DNA of 64,000 bases from Adineta vaga (GCA_021613535.1 CP075493.1:8308001-8372000); one strand, 5' to 3'; counted from the first letter of the stretch, positions 24,187 through 35,207 are shown. The notes: a model not told the origin generated them from the letters alone. Program-made: numbers and translations.

Positions 24187-26624
24187 ATGACTGCAAAAAT
24201 AAATTTTGATCGTTCTGAAATGGAAAATTTATTGAAACGAAGATTTTTCTATGATCAATCGTTTTCTATTTATGGTGGTATCAATGGTCTCTATGATTAC
24301 GGTCCAGTTGGTTGTGCAATAAAATCAAATCTTATCGCTTACTGGCGACGCCATTTTATTCTTGAAGACCAAATGCTTGAAATTGATTGTACAATGTTAA
24401 CACCCGAAATTGTACTTAAGTAAATTACTAATTGTACATATTAAAAAATATATTTGTCTTTGTTTTGTAGAGTTTCAGGTCATGTGGATCGTTTTACAGA
24501 TTTCATGATAAAAGATATAAAAACCGGTGAATGTTTTCGAGCAGATCATTTGATTGAAGGTAAGATTTTGATAGTTTGTATTTTTGTGATAATTCATTCT
24601 CGTTTTATCATGTAAAAAAAAAGGTCATCTGGAAAAATTATTACAAACGAAAGAGATTAGTGATGAACAGAAAACTACAATTGAACGACTATTACCATTG
24701 GTAGAGTGAAATTCAAAAGAAATATCTTGAATAATCGATCGATTGTTTTCATTTAGATTGATAGTATGAATGAAGTCGAAATGCAACAACTTATTCAACA
24801 ATATAAAATCAAATCACCTAATACGAATAATGAACTTTCCAAACCAATTGCTTTTAATTTAATGTTTTCAACTTCCATTGGTCCAACAAGTCAAACCAAG
24901 GGGTTTGTCTAATCTTAAATTTGAACGTTTTTGATGGAATTTGTAAAACGTTATATGAATTTAGTTATCTTCGACCAGAAACTGCTCAAGGCATGTTTGT
25001 AAATTTTAAACGATTATTACAATTTAATCAAGGTCAATTACCATTTGCGGCTGTACAAATTGGTACTTCATTTCGTAATGAAATCTCACCAAGATCTGGT
25101 CTACTTCGAGTTCGGTATGTCAAATTTACGATGAGAAAAGAAAAAGAATTCATCTGACTGTTTCTTAATCTATTTCTAGTGAATTTACAATGGCAGAAAT
25201 CGAACATTTTGTTGATCCAATTGATAAATCGCATCCGAAATTTGCTACGGTTGCTGATTTAGAAATGTCATTGTATTCTGCTGATCATCAATTGAATGGT
25301 GAATCGGCAGAATTAATTCGTTTAGAAGATGCTGTTCGTTCAAAGTTAATTGATAATGAAACACTTGGTTACTTTCTTGGTCGAATTTATTTATTTTTAA
25401 TTCGAATTGGTATTGATAAGAATCGTATTCGATTTCGTCAACATAAAACAAATGAAATGGCTCATTATGCATGTGATTGTTGGGATGCTGAATGTCAATC
25501 AAGTTACGGTTGGATTGAATGTGTTGGTTGTGCTGATCGTTCATGTTTTGATTTAACTCAACATACGAAATTTAGTGGCCATCGATTAGTTGCTGAAAGA
25601 TTACTATCCACATCAAAACGAATTCAAGTTCATCATCGAAAAATCAATGTTGCACTTATTGGTCAAGTCTTTCGTAAAGACGCATCGATAATTCTCAAAG
25701 AATTAGAAAAAATATCGGAAAATGAAGCTCGTACTTTAAATGAAAAACTTGAACAGAGGTATGACCAACATCTATTTCGAAATAATTATGATTCTATTTC
25801 AACGTTTTAGTGATGTAAAATATGATATTAATGGTAAAGAATTTCTCATTACACGACCGATGTTTATGATTCAAACAGTAGAGAAAACTGTTCAAGGTAA
25901 ACACATAGTTGCTTTGTTTTGATTGTGCAAATTACTCATGTTAACTTTTGTTTTGCTAGTGGAAGAATTTACTCCATCTGTGATTGAACCAACATTTGGT
26001 TTTGGTCGTATTATGTACGTTATGTTAGAACATAACTTTCATATTCGTCGTGAAGATAGTCAACGAAAAGTAGGAATATTCTGTACACTAAGTTTTTTGT
26101 CTAAATTATTTTTACTTCTAGTATTTCATCTTGCCATCATCCATTGCTCCATACAAATGTGCAATTTTACCATTAAGTTCTCATCTAGCACTACTTCCAT
26201 TCATTAAACAAATCTGTATAGTTTATTTTGACTCTTTCCTTTTCATTATTGATATTTTTTAGCTGAGCTTTTAACTCAAGCTGGTCTTGCTCACAAAATT
26301 GATTCAAGTAACGCAGCTATTGGTAGACGGTATGCTCGTTGTGATGAACTAGCTATTCCATCTGCTATTGCAATTGATTTTGATACTCTACAAGAACCAC
26401 ATTCCGTAGCATTACGTGAACTACGATCTTTAAAACAAATTCGTGTGAAAGTCAGTATATATCTTCCTTCGAAAACCACTTCTTCTTCTGACTAAATATT
26501 GTTTTAGATTGATGAATTAGTATTGGTTATTCAAGATCTTGTGACAGAAACAGTTACTTGGAATGAACTATTTTCATCATATCCTTCATTCACAGAACAA
26601 CAGAGAAAACGTCTGGACGATTGA
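24187..26624 (+). CDS. GARS1: Glycyl-tRNA synthetase, class II, without WHEP domain
   Basis: It charges tRNA-Gly with glycine. The start gives [20 protein letters not shown], joining the eukaryotic GlyRS core: [18 protein letters not shown], class II motif 1 region [41 protein letters not shown], motif 2 [30 protein letters not shown], motif 3 [16 protein letters not shown], and the anticodon-binding domain with [12 protein letters not shown]. The stop is TGA at 26622-26624. About nine short introns are present, one splitting TSQTKG-YLRPE. Human GARS1 has an N-terminal WHEP domain and a mitochondrial presequence. Neither is encoded here: an in-frame TGA lies three codons upstream of this ATG. 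Either an upstream exon is missed, or this form is core-only, as in fungi. Confidence 0.95.
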
Positions 26625-27170
26625 AAATCATTTAAATTTCGTTTTTTTGTTTGAGTCAAAATAAAATTTGCATAAATGTAAAGAAGCATCTGGTTAGAAT
26701 GAATAATCTCGTAATGAATCAATTGATGCACAAAGACCAGCTGACGCGTGGAAAAGAAAAATAGAAGAACTATAATAACAAACAGAACAAAGTATTTCCA
26801 CTAGGAGGAAGAAAAGACAGAATTACACTTTGTTGATTGTTGAAAGATGTTATTATAAATGGATGAAGTAGGTAGTTGATGTTTAAGTAGGAAGAATGTC
26901 ATGATAAAGAATTCTCTACGTATCATTAATTCAATATTTTCGAAAATTTTCCGTAGAAATTAGTATACTATCGCAAATTAAAGCTTTTGTCACGACATTA
27001 GTCCATCATCTTCAATCTTCCGACAATTTCATAATGAAAATGGTGTGAATATTCATGATATATAAGACGTATCAATATTCATGAGACATGTATTTCAGCA
27101 TTCTTTTCTTCTACTTCTACATATAACACCAGATTAGATATAATTTTTTATTCCACTATCTTAGAAAACG
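26625..27170. other. Short intergenic spacer
   Basis: It holds the 3' end of the synthetase gene and the presumed promoter of the next gene. Nothing else is seen. Confidence 0.5.
26660..26665 (+). terminator. Polyadenylation signal of glycyl-tRNA synthetase
   Basis: AATAAA lies 36 bases after the stop codon. Confidence 0.55.
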
Positions 27171-28286
27171 ATGTCGAAAAGAAATGAAAAAAGTCGTGCA
27201 AAATTCTCACAAAAATCTACACACTCAGAGCAATCAATTTTTCATCGATCGGAATCAAGTTGTGATCGTCGAAATGCTCTGTCAAATACTTCATCCGTAT
27301 CGACCAGTACAAAAACATTCTATCAAACACAATATTATCAACAATTAACTGAGCGTGTTCGAGAACTTGAAAAGGAACTTCTACCTGATCTTTGTCGTTC
27401 GAAAGTACCATCATTTTGTTCATCTCATTCTGCACTAACACCATGTTCGAGTCTTGGTTCAAATGGACTTTCAAATTATTCTCGACCACATCATTTTCCA
27501 ATTAGTTTAGTATCACCAAGTACATTTGTACCTGCAGAACGATTTGGTTTATCACCAAAGATTTTGGAACGTGCCAATGAAATTCCTGAACGGTTTGAGA
27601 AAAACAAACTATTTTAATTTCTTAATATGAATGTTGTATTTAGATTTTGGATCGATTGGCAAGAAAAACAAATGCAACAACGTATCAATGAACTTGAATC
27701 AATGAAAAGTAATTCAATAGATTTCAATGAAACTGATTTAGCAACAATGAATCGTCGAAAAAGTCTTCTCTTACTTCATAATACACAACCTCGCATCAGT
27801 CTTCCTCAGTCAAGAAGTTTCAATACGACAATGTCATCAAGTACTGACAATGAAACATCATCATCACCAAGTATAACTGATGATCAAAGTTTATTCAATT
27901 TTCGTAGAAGATCATTAGACAAACTTGATACAAATACTTCATCATCCATCAAAGCAATAACTCCTGATTTATTTGGACAAAAGTGCCAATCAACACTCGA
28001 TCGTTCTCAATTAACGATATGTCTTCCATTTTCTCATAATACCTATCATCCAACTTTCACCGAACAACTACCTGAAGAAACAACTAGTATGAAAGAAAAT
28101 CCTAATTCAACCACATCATCTGGTAGTACTGTCGAAGATGTAGCAAATATAGATACTGAACTTAATCTCACCTTACTTTCATATGAAAATTCTAATCGAA
28201 CAAGTCCTTTGTTATATTCAAAAGCAACTATCAATCAAACCGTTGAATTTCGATCTATATCAAAGAAAACAAATTCATTCGAATAA
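27171..28286 (+). CDS. Unrecognised Ser/Thr-rich protein with short coiled coil, 354 aa
   Basis: Two exons (27171-27592 and 27644-28286) join in phase (codon CG|A) to 354 residues. The N-terminal part is basic and serine-rich (MSKRNEKSRAKFSQKS). A short helical stretch reads YYQQLTERVRELEKELLPDL. The exon junction lies inside ERANEIPERFWIDWQEKQ, followed by a heptad-like QMQQRINELESMKS. The rest is low-complexity Ser/Thr/Asn with RRKSLLLL and RRRSLDKL, which resemble basophilic kinase sites. There is no signal peptide, membrane segment or catalytic motif. The real intron and long open second exon support a gene. I do not recognise a family; a cytoskeletal or scaffold role is possible but not shown. 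Confidence 0.62.
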
Positions 28287-28371
28287 CTACTTGTTACTTC
28301 AAAAAATAGATTGGCACTTTGAATGCAGTGGACGTGATCAAAATTTTCACTGGTAAATATCACATAATTAT

Positions 28372-28416
28372 ATTTTACCGAGCAAGAAGAAAACTCCACT
28401 TTTCCTTCTAAGAATG
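28372..28416 (-). pseudogene. Degenerate coding fragment, copy A
   Basis: On the minus strand this reads FLEGKVEFSSCSVKYN. The copy at 31985-32030 reads FEEKAEFSSWSVKCK. About four fifths of 41 aligned bases agree, in the same frame. The surrounding frames carry stops, so both look like decayed pieces of one gene or element family that I cannot name. Confidence 0.45.
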
Positions 28417-29690
28417 TGGGTGAGGATGTGATGTCATAGTAAACACTGACACCCATACCTATCTCTCACGCACCGATTATTTTTCATTTCCATGAGTGTT
28501 TTCCAAAATCATGTTTGACTGGATATTGAGTTGTAAATTTCGAAGAAAACGATTGGATTTGAGCAAAAGTTTCGAGACTATCTTTCACGATTTGTTTAGC
28601 TTCTTGACAAAAAATCCTATTTTTTACCGGCTGTAATTTGGTATGAAATGCATTATTAACCTTATTTGGAAATATGACAGTACCTTCTATCAAAATATTT
28701 TTCCCAACCTAGTATCATCTGTCTACGAGAAAATAAAACAGGTGTGTTCTCTATAGGGAGTTTTATCTTAATCTTCAGATTTTTCAATCAAATGATTTTC
28801 ATCACCGTTGAATATGATGTCGACAAACGTTTTGTTTCTGATAGGTATCATGAAAAGACAACCGTTTAATCAGAATATCAATATTATAACCTTGATGTTT
28901 TTGTCAAGGTATCTTTACTTGTATTTTTGGTTATTCAATTGAATGAAATGTAAAATTATGATTTGAATGAGCGGTTATGAGATGTTCTAATTGTTGTGCA
29001 TTTTTAATTTGAAATTTCTGATCTTGTTTTCAATTTTGAAGAATGTTGAATAAAATGAATTACTTAATTATCACAGGCGTAAACTAGAATTTGATAAACC
29101 TTTTTATTCTCTTTTTATCCATTAAACAATGCTAAGACATTTATTTTATCATCATTCTAATTCGTCTTTTCCCATAAGATTCTGCATGGTGCTGTTTGCA
29201 ATCACTTTTATATCTTAATTTTCAAGTATTTTTTAAATATAGTGTTCAGATTGAAATGAATATTCTGATTTGATTAGAACAGAAAAAAAATCATCTGACG
29301 ACTTTCGTTTTTCTCTATGATAATATAAGAAAAAAAGCTTGAAAAGATTCTTGTTGAATAATATGGCAAATGAAATAATGTATCAAATCTATACGTCATT
29401 AATAGAAAAATTCTCTTAAGTTTGAAGACAAATCTGGAACATAGCACTGTTTTAGCCTTAAATGTGCGATAAAAAGATGTTTTGTATTGAGCAGTATGAT
29501 TAATTTTAGGTGAATCTTTTTCCAATGAAATATTTTAATTTACACATCCTTTCTATTGTTATCGTCTATAAACCACGTCTGTTTGTAGCCGACTGATGAT
29601 GACATCCTTTCTTGTTCCCTTTTCTGAAAGGAAGGGTTATCGGCTCCGTAAATAGGGTCGTTAAAATGCTTAAAGTTTGTTTGTTTGTCT

Positions 29691-29720
29691 AAGCCAATCA
29701 GGTGAAAGCAGCCTATAAAT
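29691..29720 (+). promoter_or_regulatory. CCAAT box plus TATA box, promoter-like
   Basis: GCCAATCAG at about 29693 is followed 20 bases later by CTATAAAT at 29713. Spacing and sequence match a classical core promoter on the plus strand. The next plus-strand gene is the F-box/LRR gene almost 1 kb downstream, so the transcript it serves is uncertain. Confidence 0.4.
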
Positions 29721-30662
29721 CGATAGAAACTTACCCATGCTCATCAGACAACGATTCGTCATAGGCAATCGAAGTCGAGGAATGCGAATCTGATGTTAGT
29801 TTTTCATAATTCTAATTAATTATTATAATTATTGCGAAACTGAAAATAATCTGTTATTAAGCATTAAAGAAAAACTTCTGACTGTGCATTCTTTCAATAA
29901 ACGATAAGCGAATCCCAAGGATGAGCGCTATTTATATTAAAAACATAAAAGCAAATTTTCTATATAGAGGGTGTGTGTGTGTAAGGGGGAAAAGCGGATC
30001 ATTTGGACACCCAAATCCCATAAAACTTTCGGATCCTCATGGCTCCTATAGATCCTGGCATCTAAAAAATGCTGATTCTTGTGGATCCTGAAAGATACTC
30101 ATGGGTTCTCTTTTGCCTTTGAGAATATTTGATAGACCAACAATTGTTCATACATAAAACGTATCTCGTAGATAACGATAAGATGAACCGGCTTTATTTT
30201 CTTTAATTCAATTAATTCTCTTGTTAAGATCTTTATGGAGAGACATATTTAAAATGAAAATTGAATTACGTCGAACTAATAGAATGAAATTAGTCTGTGA
30301 GAGTGTGAAGCGTGGGCGCGAAAAAAAGAGACTATCGATACCTACCCACAAAGATTTCCTTTTCTGATTGAACTTTTGTTGAATATGACCTGGAAAAATA
30401 TCCTTTATTAAAATGAACTCTTTTGTAAAACTCAAAAATTACTAATGAAAAATACGTATCTTGAGAATATACTGACACTTATAATCACATACAGAAGACG
30501 AAAATCCATCTCAACACATACATTAACGTCATCTTTCTGCATAAAGGAACTATTCGTTTCTGTTGAAATCGTCAGATTTCATTATCTTTTTCAAATAACA
30601 AAAATACAAAACTATCAGTAAAGCGAATTTCTTTTCATAACAACCAAAATATATTTAACAGC

Positions 30663-31616
30663 TTGTATTCTCAACAAACTTTTGTGGACTTCGAAGCGAA
30701 TATGTACACATTTTCAACATTACCGATCGAACTCGTCTATCGGATTTTGGATCATTTGACTGATTTTACACTATTTTGTTCAATGCAAAATGTTTCCCAA
30801 CGTTTTAATCAAATTCTTAACGTTTATCATCGCTATCAAGTAAGTCTCCTAAGTGCTTTCACTATTTTCTCATCTGTTCAAGCACACATGACCCTCGTAA
30901 TATCTAATTTTATAGGTTTACTCAAAAAACAAACAAATTTCACAATTCCGAAGCAATTTCCAAGAGTCAACCGAACACTACATTGACTCATGCTAGTAAA
31001 ACAACCCTTCCTCTCACCTGTTCTTTTCTATCCATGCCCATAGAATATATATTTAACTCAGTATCAATCAGTCATGTAACGATTTTTCTTCTGACCCGAA
31101 GAACCCAAACTAAGCCCTTTCTGAACTCTTTTCACACACCACCGCCACAACTCTTGTATAATGCTATACCTAATTGAAAAGACTTACTCTAAAGTTCCGA
31201 TTGCCTTACCCACATTCTTCAAATGAAAATTATATATATAGACACTCACCACACTAAATCTTTCGTGCAATCAAATCGGTGGAGAAGGAGCCAAACATAT
31301 TGGTGATGCCTTGAGAACAAACACAGTAACACTCATTCGTCCTTCATCTAAATAACAGGCACATGCTCTCTCTCGTCTATAGACACTCACCACACTAGAT
31401 CTCCGAAGCAATCCACTCGGCGAACAAGGAGCCCAACATATTGGTGATGCCTTGCGAACCAACACTGTAATATTCATTCGCTCTTCACCTAATTGACACA
31501 TCTGTGCTCTCTCTCTTCTATAGACGCTCACCACACTTAATCTCGAGGACAATAAAATCGTGGAAGAAGGAGAAGAATACCTTCGAAATGTTTTAGGGAA
31601 CAGGGTGATGTTGTAG
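30663..31616 (+). CDS. F-box protein with three RNI-type leucine-rich repeats, one repeat per exon
   Basis: Exon 1 (30663-30839; a second ATG at 30699) encodes an F-box: FSTLPIELVYRILDHLTDFT, then SMQNVSQRFNQILNVYHRYQ. A 402 nt intron leads to exons 31242-31325, 31383-31466 and 31524-31616, all phase 0. Each of the first two is exactly 84 nt and encodes one 28-residue repeat of ribonuclease-inhibitor/NLRC3 type. Examples are TLTTLDLRSNPLGEQGAQHI and the parallel TLTTLNLSCNQIGGEGAKHI. The last encodes TLTTLNLEDNKIVEEGEEYL plus a C terminus ending VML. The two internal introns are both 57 nt and similar, so exon plus intron was duplicated as a 141 bp unit. The product is about 145 residues (133 from the second ATG), short for an F-box/LRR substrate adaptor of SCF ubiquitin ligases. 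It may be a truncated family member. Confidence 0.72.
31242..31523 (+). repeat. Tandem duplication of a 141 bp exon-plus-intron unit
   Basis: Two units (31242-31382 and 31383-31523) each contain an 84 nt LRR exon and a 57 nt intron ending in CTATAG. The partial third unit is the terminal exon. Exons are more alike than introns, consistent with selection on the protein. Confidence 0.8.
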
Positions 31617-32503
31617 TTAGAGCTCAATGGATACTGTTTGTAGTGCTTTTTTGTGACGAATTTATACTGAGCAAACTGATGGGAAACACATTAATACACA
31701 GTGTGCTTAGAAGTCATGTAGTTCGTATGATAGCGTGTTGTCTTTCAAACTCATGATTTTCGACTGTGAGAGGTAGAGTTTTCATCAAAGTTATTGGTTT
31801 GTGTGTTTCTGATAAAGCGAAATAGCGGGTTTGAAATGCACTGCTGTTTATTAGTTATGCGAGAAGTTTCGTAGGTATCATATCATATTTTCTGAAGCTG
31901 TCTACTCTGAAGATAATGTCTTCTGAAAAAGTTTCAAAAATGCAAAGGTTATGAAGAAGAAGGGCAACCATCAGTGCGTCTTTACATTTTACCGACCAAG
32001 AAGAAAATTCTGCTTTTTCTTCGAATGAGATTCGTACAAATTGAATTACTTTCAATGGAAGCATACATTATAGGAAGAAGCAGAAGAAAAAGAAAATAAT
32101 TTTTTCTAATCAGTAGAAAACCCTAGCATGTTAAACATGTTGTGAAGCAGAAAATTGAGCTTATTCACAATCAATGACGTAAACAAATCAAGTTAAAAGG
32201 AAATCAAAGAGAGAGAGAAGAGAAAAAAATAAGAAAGAAATTATAACCAACAAAGTAGGTGAAGTATCAAGGTTTTTATTTCAATCGATTCTTTAACTCA
32301 CAACATGGACAATGTTTTCATTCCATTAAGTAGACGACAGTAATGTAAAGAAACAAAAAAAATTCATTCCCAAATGCATACATGTGAAGATCATTGATAA
32401 AAACAAAAACAAGAATAGAGTACATTTTGTTATTTTATATTAAAAGAAAGAAATCATTTCTTCTTCTTCTTCTTCTGTATTATAGTCACAAACTGCTTTT
32501 ACC
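31617..32503. other. Intergenic with degenerate coding fragment
   Basis: It holds the minus-strand piece at 31855-32064 (copy B, see below), GA-rich runs near 32205-32240 and a CTT run near 32460. There is no intact gene; the right end precedes the next start codon. Confidence 0.5.
31985..32030 (-). pseudogene. Degenerate coding fragment, copy B
   Basis: This is the minus-strand counterpart of the fragment at 28372-28416, reading FEEKAEFSSWSVKCK. It continues in frame to ALMVALLLHNLCIFETF, then meets a stop at 31855. No start or splice context was found. Confidence 0.45.
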
Positions 32504-33752
32504 ATGGCTGCTTTTTCAACTTCTATACCAAAGAAAAAAGAAAACATCCGTGTTTTTGTTCAACGAAAACGTTTATCATCACACAAATCTACATCGATAC
32601 GATCGGATAGTTTTCGAGAATTAACATCAAATATAGACAAACATTTAAATAAAAAGAATAAAAATATTATTCTTGTTAACTATAAACCAGTCTATATTCA
32701 TTCTCGAGAACAAAAATCTGTAACAATACCTTCAACAACAACAACAACTTCTCAATCACATCCTCGACAATGTAACACAACAACCATCTCAAATTCGAAT
32801 GGAACTAAACAATCATCTGCACCTATCAACGTTCCTGATGTTGAAGATCCATTTATGTTTATTGAAATGATGTATCAACAATTATTTACTGAAGATGGAC
32901 AATTACGCAACGGAACACAACCTGAAGTTTTAGCAAATTGTGTAAAACAAATTGTTACACAATCACGACGAAATTCTATGGCACTTCGGGATTCCACAAT
33001 ACCAAATTCATATCAACGAAAATGTTCAATGCCGTCAAAATGCAGCATCTGTGTCATCATTGTCATCACCTCATCTTATATCAAATATTTTTAGTGAAGA
33101 AGAAGAAGAAGAAGAATCTCGAACGTTACGACAAAGAACTAAAACAATTAATACGTCTACACGGTAAATTTTACTGATTGATTTTGATTAATTGATTCAT
33201 TTCTTTTTTTACAGAAGTTCAAAACGATCAAGTATAGATCATACCGATCATCAACACCTTCATGCATTTCTCAATTCATATCATCATCCTCATCATCATC
33301 ATCATCAAAAGCGACCATCAACAAATCAAACTCGACTTACATCTGATCCATTGTTTGCTGTGGATGATACTGATAATGAAGATCTAGATACATTTTCTGA
33401 TTTCAATTCGTCGCGTAGAACAATTCGTCCATCTCCACCCATTAGTGCTGATGAAGATGCAACACATACTGATTCAAAATTATTATCATCATCTGGTTAT
33501 TATTCATTAACTACACAACAGCGTGTACCGATTATTAAATCCAATATCAATGCAGAACATAATGTCTGTTCGAATTGTTCTCAAACATCACAAACATCAA
33601 CAACACCATCAACATCCATTATTAATATAATTCAACCAATTCGAGATTTAGTTACAAAATATCTTGATTTTATTCTTGTTAGCAAAAATATTCTCATTAT
33701 ACCTTTATTTATTTTTCTTCTACATCAACGATCAATACCTATGCGTAGTTAA
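32504..33752 (+). CDS. Unrecognised protein with C-terminal hydrophobic anchor, about 378 aa
   Basis: The start is MAAFSTSIPKKKENIRVFVQ with a good ATG context. The most ordered part is DPFMFIEMMYQQLFTEDGQL and the following PEVLANCVKQIVTQSRR (about 32850-32975). A Ser/His-rich region has HHPHHHHHQK, then an acidic patch, then a hydrophobic C terminus near ILVSKNILIIPLFIFLLHQR that could be a tail anchor. The frame changes near 33034. A 61 nt intron 33034-33094 (AT-rich acceptor TTTTTAG) restores it and gives exons 32504-33033, 33095-33163 and 33215-33752, 378 residues. A 22 nt GT-AG removal at 33024-33045 would also work but is implausibly short. I do not recognise the family. Confidence 0.6.
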
Positions 33753-34259
33753 AGAAAGAAATTCTATCAGGCAATCTTACCCGTCCAAGACGTACATACA
33801 TAGTTTTGCTTTTATTAAAAATGCTAATTTAACGAGTTTTCTTTTCTCGTATATTTATTTAATAAAACATGCATGATAAAAAGGTACAAAAATCAACATA
33901 TCTGCCTGAAACTCAAAAGAGTTTCTAAGAAGCATGTGTTCTTATTCGAAATACAGTTTAACAATTCTTAAGGAAGTCAACTATTTTAGTTATCACATTG
34001 ACATTTCTGTCTTATAAACTTCGATAGATCTCGTTTTAGATAAATCCCAGAAATTCTAATATGATGAAAGAAATACATGACAACATTATTACGGCATTCT
34101 TTACATAATTAAAAGATGATTGAAACAATTTTGAAGCATATTTGTTTCATCTGCAGAGAAATCTATTTAGAATCGTTTCAGTTTTGTTTATATTACAAAG
34201 ATAATACAAAAAACGTATGTATTGAAAATTTGACTCAATATCTATGACAAAACGAAAAA
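33753..34259. other. Spacer between convergent genes
   Basis: This AT-rich 3' spacer includes an AATAAA near 33861. I see no gene. Confidence 0.5.
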
Positions 34260-35207
34260 TTACCAAGCAGGTCCTTGTTGGAACATGAGAGGCGAACCAC
34301 TACGTGCTGGTAACATTTGTACATTTCCGAATGGTTGTGAACCATTGAAAGGTATACCACCACTACCTGGTAACATTTGTACATTTCCAAATGGTTGAAT
34401 GTTATTGAAAGGAATACCATTAGAAGGTGCAAATGGTGAACCACTACGTGGTGGTAATACTGGTGAATTTCCGAAGAATTGTGGACCATTAAAAGGTATA
34501 CCATTAGCAGGTGCAAATGGTGAACCACCACGTGGTGGTATTGGTGGTGGATTATCAAAAGGAAAACCACCCGACGGAGCAAATGGTGAACCTGGACGTG
34601 GTACAACATTTGGAAATGATTGAGGATTATTGAAAGGAATACCATTTGCAGGTGCATATGGTGAACCTGGACGACCGTTGTTGTATGGAAAACCAGCTGG
34701 AGCAAATGGTGAACCACGACCACGATTTTCATCATCACTACTAGATGATGATTTACTACGATGACGACGATGACGTGATGATGATCGATGACGTGATGAT
34801 CGACGTGAACGAGGTTTACCATATGCACCACTACCAAAATAATTTGGACCATCCCCTATTATTGGTGCTTGCGGTCCAGATGGGAATGGTACAGATGGAT
34901 TAACAAAACCATTGCCTGGCATCATTGAAGGATCAAAACCGGATCCAAATTGACCACCAATAGGCATTTGTCCAAAACCTGCAGGTGGAAGAGCCATACC
35001 ACCAGCAGGAAAAAAATTGCCTCCTTGGAATGGAATATTATTACCAAATAAAGCACCAGCATTACCAAGTTGTCCAAAACCTGCTTGTGGTAACGGTGCT
35101 GAGAAAGGAGATGGGAAACCATTTCCAAAAGCATTATCACCAAATGGATTCCTACAATTAAATAGATATTGTATATAATTTCTAATAATAGAAAGATAGC
35201 CTTACAT
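34260..35207 (-). CDS. Gly/Pro/Phe repeat protein with RS segment; start codon split by an intron
   Basis: The long second exon (35151-34260) encodes an intrinsically disordered 297-residue protein. The N-terminal part is Gly/Phe/Pro-rich. The middle has an Arg/Ser/His-rich segment (SRRSSRHRSSSRHRRHR) and an acidic SSSSSDDEN. The C-terminal part has about six imperfect repeats of the type GSPFAPxxGIPFNxxQxFGN. Upstream, 35207-35206 supply AT, a GTAAGG donor follows, and the acceptor TTGTAG lies just before G at 35151, so the ATG is split AT|G across a 54 nt intron and reads MNPFGDNAFGNGF. If translation instead starts inside exon 2, the first internal ATG gives MALPPAGFGQM. Such proteins can be granule, egg-coat or RNA-binding components; no function can be assigned. 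Confidence 0.66.

Larger units (their letters stand above)
28287..30662. other. 2.4 kb region with degenerate coding-like repeat and a promoter-like element
   Basis: The left part (28300-28900) has minus-strand open pieces interrupted by stops (for example KVEFSSCSVKYN near 28400), one related to a piece near 32.0 kb. Around 29.69 kb a CCAAT box is followed by a TATA box. Around 30036-30105 GGATCCT words recur in a degenerate short repeat. A GT run lies near 29970. No intact gene is seen. Confidence 0.5.

Noticed and set aside
29590-29630. C/D-box snoRNA suggested by TGATGATGA and CTGA
   Set aside because: The boxes are only about 30 bases apart and no terminal stem was found; a real C/D RNA is longer.
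31271-31627. Minus-strand 118-codon repetitive frame across the LRR exons
   Set aside because: It is the shadow of the plus-strand LRR units. The plus strand gives clean 84 nt phase-0 exons with GT-AG borders and real LRR sequence.
32940-33045. Alternative intron 32942-33045 in the unrecognised anchored protein
   Set aside because: It leaves the reading frame wrong after the acceptor; the 61 nt intron at 33034 keeps it open.
34399-34623. Plus-strand frame opposite the Gly/Pro repeat gene
   Set aside because: It is the antisense shadow of the repeats: both strands stay open because of their base composition.
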